Origin: Halomonas sp. UBA3074
GTDB taxonomy: Bacteria > Pseudomonadota > Gammaproteobacteria > Pseudomonadales > Halomonadaceae
Assembly: GCF_002366715.1 (NCBI RefSeq)
Contig: NZ_DFBS01000003.1
Span: 1-64,000 of the forward strand
Direction of reading: 5' to 3'
Length of the DNA: 64,000 bases
Shown here: positions 61,103 to 64,000 of the stretch, one piece after another
How positions within the stretch are numbered: position 1 is the first letter of the stretch
Layout: the number at the start of each line of letters is the position of its first letter
The notes under the pieces: model-generated
Database searches by the model: none
The model's input: the letters and a program-made list of their open reading frames with translations, nothing else
Told to the model about the DNA's origin: nothing
Translations under genes and position numbers: made by a program

Positions 61103-61483
61103 TTAATCCAACAGCGTTACCATAACCGGTGCTGTACCGCGGCGGAGCATGCCAAGCTTCACTGCCGCGCGTTTGGATAAATCAATAATGCGCCCTTGAA
61201 CGAAGGGGCCGCGGTCATTGATCAATACTTCTACTTCTTGCCCCGTGTCCGGGCGCGTCACCAACACCTTCGAGCCAAACGGCAAGCTGGGGTGGGCGGC
61301 GGTCAGTGCCTGCTGATCGAAGGGCTCTCCACTGGCTGTGGTCGCGCCTTGAAAGCGGTCACTGTAAAAGGAGGCAACGCCTTCCTGTGTTTCTGTTTCA
61401 TGTGCAAACGCACTATTGGCAGCACTACAAACCACCACTGCTGCCAAACAAATCGTTCGGATCAGTCGTTTTTGGGCTCCCAT
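61103..61483 (-). CDS. RlpA-like septal-ring lytic transglycosylase
   Basis: A 126-residue secreted double-psi beta-barrel protein: signal peptide ending NSAFA, then GVASFYSDRFQGATTASGEPFD, ALTAAHPSLPFGSKVLVTRPDTGQEVEVLINDRGPFVQGRIIDLSKRAAVKLGM. This is the RlpA core, which cleaves peptide-free glycan in septal murein. There is no lipobox and no SPOR domain, so it is a minimal form and may not be targeted to the septum. Confidence 0.9.
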   Translation of the reverse strand: MGAQKRLIRTICLAAVVVCSAANSAFAHETETQEGVASFYSDRFQGATTASGEPFDQQALTAAHPSLPFGSKVLVTRPDTGQEVEVLINDRGPFVQGRIIDLSKRAAVKLGMLRRGTAPVMVTLLD

Positions 61484-61807
61484 AGGAGTACCTCAGTTTC
61501 GCGTATTACGGATCCCGCATTCTTCGATGAGGTGCCGAGTAGGCATTGCGATACTACCCTTGTCGTTGCGGGTCAGCAAGCTTTGAGAAGATCGGCGCTG
61601 TTAGGTTCAATTTCAAGATTTTTAAAACGCTATGTACGTAGCGTTGAGTTTCAGCGACTTAGCGCCCCACGGGTTACGTTAGTCAAAAAAGCGTTTTGTG
61701 CAATGCGGTATTTTTATGAAACGCTCACTTGAATTCGTTAAGCGTCATATAATCACGTTTGCTTAATTTATTAATGATTGTCATTACGGCTTAACAAGGA
61801 ATCGCTC
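61484..61807. promoter_or_regulatory. Leader with Fur-like palindrome
   Basis: No gene is seen in these 324 bases. TAATGA-TTG-TCATTA (61772-61786) is a perfect six-base palindrome 22 bases before the next start codon. It shares 12 of 13 bases with the Fur-like site at 21526-21544, so iron or another Fur-family metal signal may control the following gene. Confidence 0.4.
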
Positions 61808-62932
61808 ATGACTAAATCTGCTTCGCTAGCGTTTGTATTGGTGGCTCTTGGGGGCGCTGCCGTCGGCTTTTTCGCCGCTCAGGCGTTGCCTCTAAACGGG
61901 AACATGGCGGAAAAGGCGACCATCGAAAACGCTGAAACGACGGATCAGCCAGCGGTCGCCGAGGCTATTGTGGGGTTGGAACGGCTCGCGCTAGCGGAGC
62001 GCACACGCGGAGAAATAACCTCGGCGAGCGAACTGAACGGTAACGATGGCAGCCGCTTTATGCGCTATGCCATCGCCTTGGAAGCGGATGAGATCGTCGA
62101 AATCGCTCTCGACGGTGCCTTGCAGGGCGTCGTGGCGCTTTATGATGACCAGCTCCAGTTGCTCGATAATGCGCCTGTGGTGCGCCATCGAGTCGAGGAG
62201 AGCGGTGACTATGTGGTGGTGGTGAGCGGTGCGGATGCTCATAGCTACGGCCCGTTTAGCGTGAATAGCCGACGGGTAGAGCTCACCGATGCCGACACGG
62301 TGACCGTCGGTGAGCCCATCGACAGCTGGCTGCAGGGCGATGCACATGAAATAACGCTCACTATAGAAGAAGCAGGGCTTTATCAGATTGAAATGCGCTC
62401 TGATGACTTTGACCCCTACCTGGAAGTGGCAGGCCCCAGTGGTTATGCCCGTGAAGATGATGACAGCGCCGGTGACTTAGATGCCCGCATTGCTGATTTT
62501 CTTGCGCCCGGTGAATACACGCTGACCGCGCGCAGTGCCTACGGTGACGGCAATGGTGTCTATACGCTGACCGTTGAGCCCCATGAGTTACCCGGCGATG
62601 GCGAGCTACGCAACGATGGCCCGCTTACCGCGGATGAATCGCTCAATGGCTGGTATAGCGGCGAGCCGCTGACCTACCAGTTGGATGTGGAAGAGAGCTC
62701 GTTAGTCACCTTGGAAATGCGCTCCGCTGATTTTGATACCTTCATTGAGATTAGTGGCCAAGGGGTGGCCGCCAGTGACGACGATGGTGCAGGCGGCACC
62801 GACTCGCGCCTTCAAGAGCAACTGCTGCCGGGCACGTACACCGTCAGTGCAAGCGGCTTTAGCGCTACCGGTAGCGGTTTGTTTGAGCTAAGCGTTGAGA
62901 TGGAGCCGACGGATATCCCTCCCGAGCTATAA
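61808..62932 (+). CDS. Membrane-anchored protein with three PPC-like repeats
   Basis: A 374-residue acidic protein. One N-terminal anchor (ASLAFVLVALGGAAVGFFAAQAL), then three beta-sandwich repeats of the bacterial pre-peptidase C-terminal (PPC) type, about 70-165, 170-265 and 270-365. Repeats two and three are clear: YQIEMRSDDFDPYLEVAGPSG, DDDSAGDLDARI, LAPGEYTLTA against VTLEMRSADFDTFIEISGQG, DDDGAGGTDSRL, LLPGTYTVSA. The first is degenerate. No enzymatic domain is present. PPC domains bind calcium or polysaccharide, so a cell-surface adhesive or scaffold role is possible. AAGGA precedes ATG 61808. Confidence 0.75.
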   Translation: MTKSASLAFVLVALGGAAVGFFAAQALPLNGNMAEKATIENAETTDQPAVAEAIVGLERLALAERTRGEITSASELNGNDGSRFMRYAIALEADEIVEIALDGALQGVVALYDDQLQLLDNAPVVRHRVEESGDYVVVVSGADAHSYGPFSVNSRRVELTDADTVTVGEPIDSWLQGDAHEITLTIEEAGLYQIEMRSDDFDPYLEVAGPSGYAREDDDSAGDLDARIADFLAPGEYTLTARSAYGDGNGVYTLTVEPHELPGDGELRNDGPLTADESLNGWYSGEPLTYQLDVEESSLVTLEMRSADFDTFIEISGQGVAASDDDGAGGTDSRLQEQLLPGTYTVSASGFSATGSGLFELSVEMEPTDIPPEL

Positions 62933-62959
62933 ACATTGACCGTTCGTTAGTGAGCATGA

Positions 62960-62988
62960 CGCGCCTATCGCGAATAGTGATAGGCGCG
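62960..62988 (+). terminator. Terminator after PPC-repeat gene
   Basis: A perfect 10-bp stem CGCGCCTATC / GATAGGCGCG with a nine-base loop and a short T-rich tail, 28 bases after the stop. Confidence 0.8.
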
Positions 62989-63200
62989 TTTATGTTTCCG
63001 CCGTTCGCTCAGCATTACGCAGTAGGCTTTAGGTCAGTTGACACGTTACAAACCTGACGAGCCGCTGTGGCTTCACCGAATGGCTAATTATCCCGGTAAA
63101 TCTATGCAAACCAGCTAGGCTAAAAAGGCATTGCCGAGCGCGCACGTTGCCGCTGCTTTAGCCGTGCATTCTGCACTTTATCAATAGGCATGGATCGCTT

Positions 63201-63665
63201 ATGAACCAACAAATCAAAACACGCCGTTCAGCACGTTTAATGGTGGTCGACCCGCAAGGGCGCCTGCTGCTTTTTCGTTACCATGATGAACATCAAGCCC
63301 CTTTTTGGGCCACCGTTGGCGGTGAAGTGCTTGAGGGGGAGGATTATCCAAGCACCGCTATCCGGGAGCTAAAAGAGGAAACCGGCCTTACTTGTCCCAT
63401 CGGCCCCTTGCTGCGCGAACGAGATGACATCTACGCCGTGGCGCGCTCTACCCCCGCCCGCTGGTTGGAGCGCTACTTCTTGGTGCGTTGCCCGCCAACG
63501 GAGGATATCTCTAACATTCACTGGAGCGATGAAGAGCACTCGACGATCCAGGCTTGGCACTGGTGGACACTGGAAGAGATGCGCGAGGCTGATTCAGCGT
63601 TGTTCAAGCCTAATTGGTTGACGGAGTTGCTCGACGACATTTTGCAGAGTGAGCCAGCGCTTTAA
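63201..63665 (+). CDS. Nudix hydrolase
   Basis: A 154-residue Nudix protein: TRRSARLMVVDPQGRLLLFRYH, then the Nudix box starting at GGEVLEGEDYPSTAIRELKE and ending ETGL, matching GX5EX7REUXEEXGU, with the metal-binding REXXEE intact. A C-terminal W-rich part (WHWWTLEEMREADSALFKPNWL) is typical of the MutT-like subgroup. Substrate not predictable. Opposite in direction to the partial transporter that follows. Confidence 0.92.
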   Translation: MNQQIKTRRSARLMVVDPQGRLLLFRYHDEHQAPFWATVGGEVLEGEDYPSTAIRELKEETGLTCPIGPLLRERDDIYAVARSTPARWLERYFLVRCPPTEDISNIHWSDEEHSTIQAWHWWTLEEMREADSALFKPNWLTELLDDILQSEPAL

Positions 63666-63693
63666 TCACCGAACGCCCTCGCGTTACATCCGC

Positions 63694-64000
63694 TTAGCGG
63701 CCAGCTTTGAGGCAGCCGACCACCACCAGTACCGCCGCCGTGGGTAAGCGCCAATCGAGCACGCTCATTCCGGCAATGACCAGTAATAGGGCGGCGAGTA
63801 CGGGTACGCCATACGCTAAGCTGCCCACTAAGCTGGCGTGCCCCCAGCGCAGTGCTTTGTCCCACGCCACCATGGCCACGCCGTAGGGGCCTAACCCCAG
63901 TGCAATGCCCGCCAGCAAGGCTTCACCACTGGGTAAAGGCAATGGGCCTTCCAGGAGTAGGCTGGCGGCTACGGCAATCGCGCAGGCAATCAGCAGCAGT
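63694..64000 (-). CDS. EamA/DMT transporter, 3' part (runs off window)
   Basis: The last 102 codons of a DMT-family permease, open to the right edge: LLLIACAIAVAASLLLEG, ALLAGIALGLGPYGVAMVAWDKAL, SLVGSLAYGVPVLAALLLVIAG and a C-terminal segment VLVVVGCLKAGR. The AWDKAL plus SLAYGVPVLA pattern is that of EamA repeat 2. The start lies outside the window. Confidence 0.85.
   Translation of the reverse strand, partial: LLLIACAIAVAASLLLEGPLPLPSGEALLAGIALGLGPYGVAMVAWDKALRWGHASLVGSLAYGVPVLAALLLVIAGMSVLDWRLPTAAVLVVVGCLKAGR

Noticed and set aside
1..64000. tRNA, rRNA, IS elements, integrases
   Set aside because: None could be supported by eye: no cloverleaf with CCA end, no transposase or integrase motif and no target-site-flanked inverted repeats were seen.

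Overview
The window looks like chromosome of a moderately GC-rich, aerobic Gammaproteobacterium. Overall gene content (TRAP uptake, several PQQ-dependent dehydrogenases, FUSC efflux, DUF808, YqaE/Pmp3 and many LysR/AraC/TetR regulators) suggests a Halomonas-like member of the Halomonadaceae. That assignment is inference from gene content; no rRNA or tRNA gene is present to confirm it. Almost all of the sequence is ordinary chromosomal coding DNA with tight operons. The exception is an AT-rich left edge with the scars of mobile or defence genes.

Layout. 1-2.2 kb: a truncated AT-rich HNH nuclease of the PtuB type, then a DUF4172-Fic protein whose start codon lies inside a palindromic operator. 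2.3-5.2 kb: DUF808 membrane protein and a divergent AraC/SDR pair. 5.5-8.0 kb: a two-gene PQQ glucose-dehydrogenase-type system (small membrane protein plus periplasmic quinoprotein). 8.0-8.7 kb: a second copy of the Fic operator followed by a dead Fic 5' end. 8.7-13.9 kb: TRAP transporter (large subunit frameshifted), gamma-glutamyltransferase and TetR. 14-16.8 kb: AraC regulator head-to-head with an N-terminally truncated TauE/SafE protein, a RhuM-Fic/Doc protein, and a third copy of the Fic-type palindrome. 16.8-23.8 kb: cupin, then a complete siderophore-iron uptake locus (ATPase, two permeases, binding protein, divergent TonB receptor). 23.8-29.2 kb: DUF1330, a DUF697-like protein, a soluble PQQ sugar dehydrogenase operon, TetR-MFS, SDR. 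29.6-34.6 kb: aaeXAB-like efflux operon, LysR and mdaB.

34.7-45.6 kb: a subtilase with an altered catalytic Asp, then a same-strand run of methionine-rich periplasmic protein, response regulator, histidine kinase, msrP and msrQ, which I read as a reactive-chlorine/methionine-oxidation response. Next come the DUF2157-DUF4401-GDYXXLXY trio and an MscS channel. 45.7-54.7 kb: a giant MFS-PlsC-AMP-ligase fusion, EamA, rlmA, cold-shock protein, small proteins, an SDR fossil, a dicarboxylate symporter, a deaminase and YqaE. 54.9-59.6 kb: a PqqU/YncD-like TonB receptor tail-to-tail with a fused membrane PQQ glucose dehydrogenase. 59.9-64 kb: CurA-type reductase, RlpA-like protein, a PPC-repeat protein, a Nudix hydrolase and the edge of an EamA transporter.

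How genes work together. Three PQQ-dependent dehydrogenases and a PQQ-receptor homologue sit in one window with no pqq biosynthesis genes, which suggests that scavenged PQQ may feed periplasmic sugar oxidation. The Mrp-like/TCS/MsrPQ run joins a methionine sink to the enzyme that repairs oxidised methionine. Short perfect or near-perfect tandem duplications of 12-17 bp recur upstream of or across gene starts, and several genes are visibly broken, so the region seems to evolve by replication slippage and gene decay.
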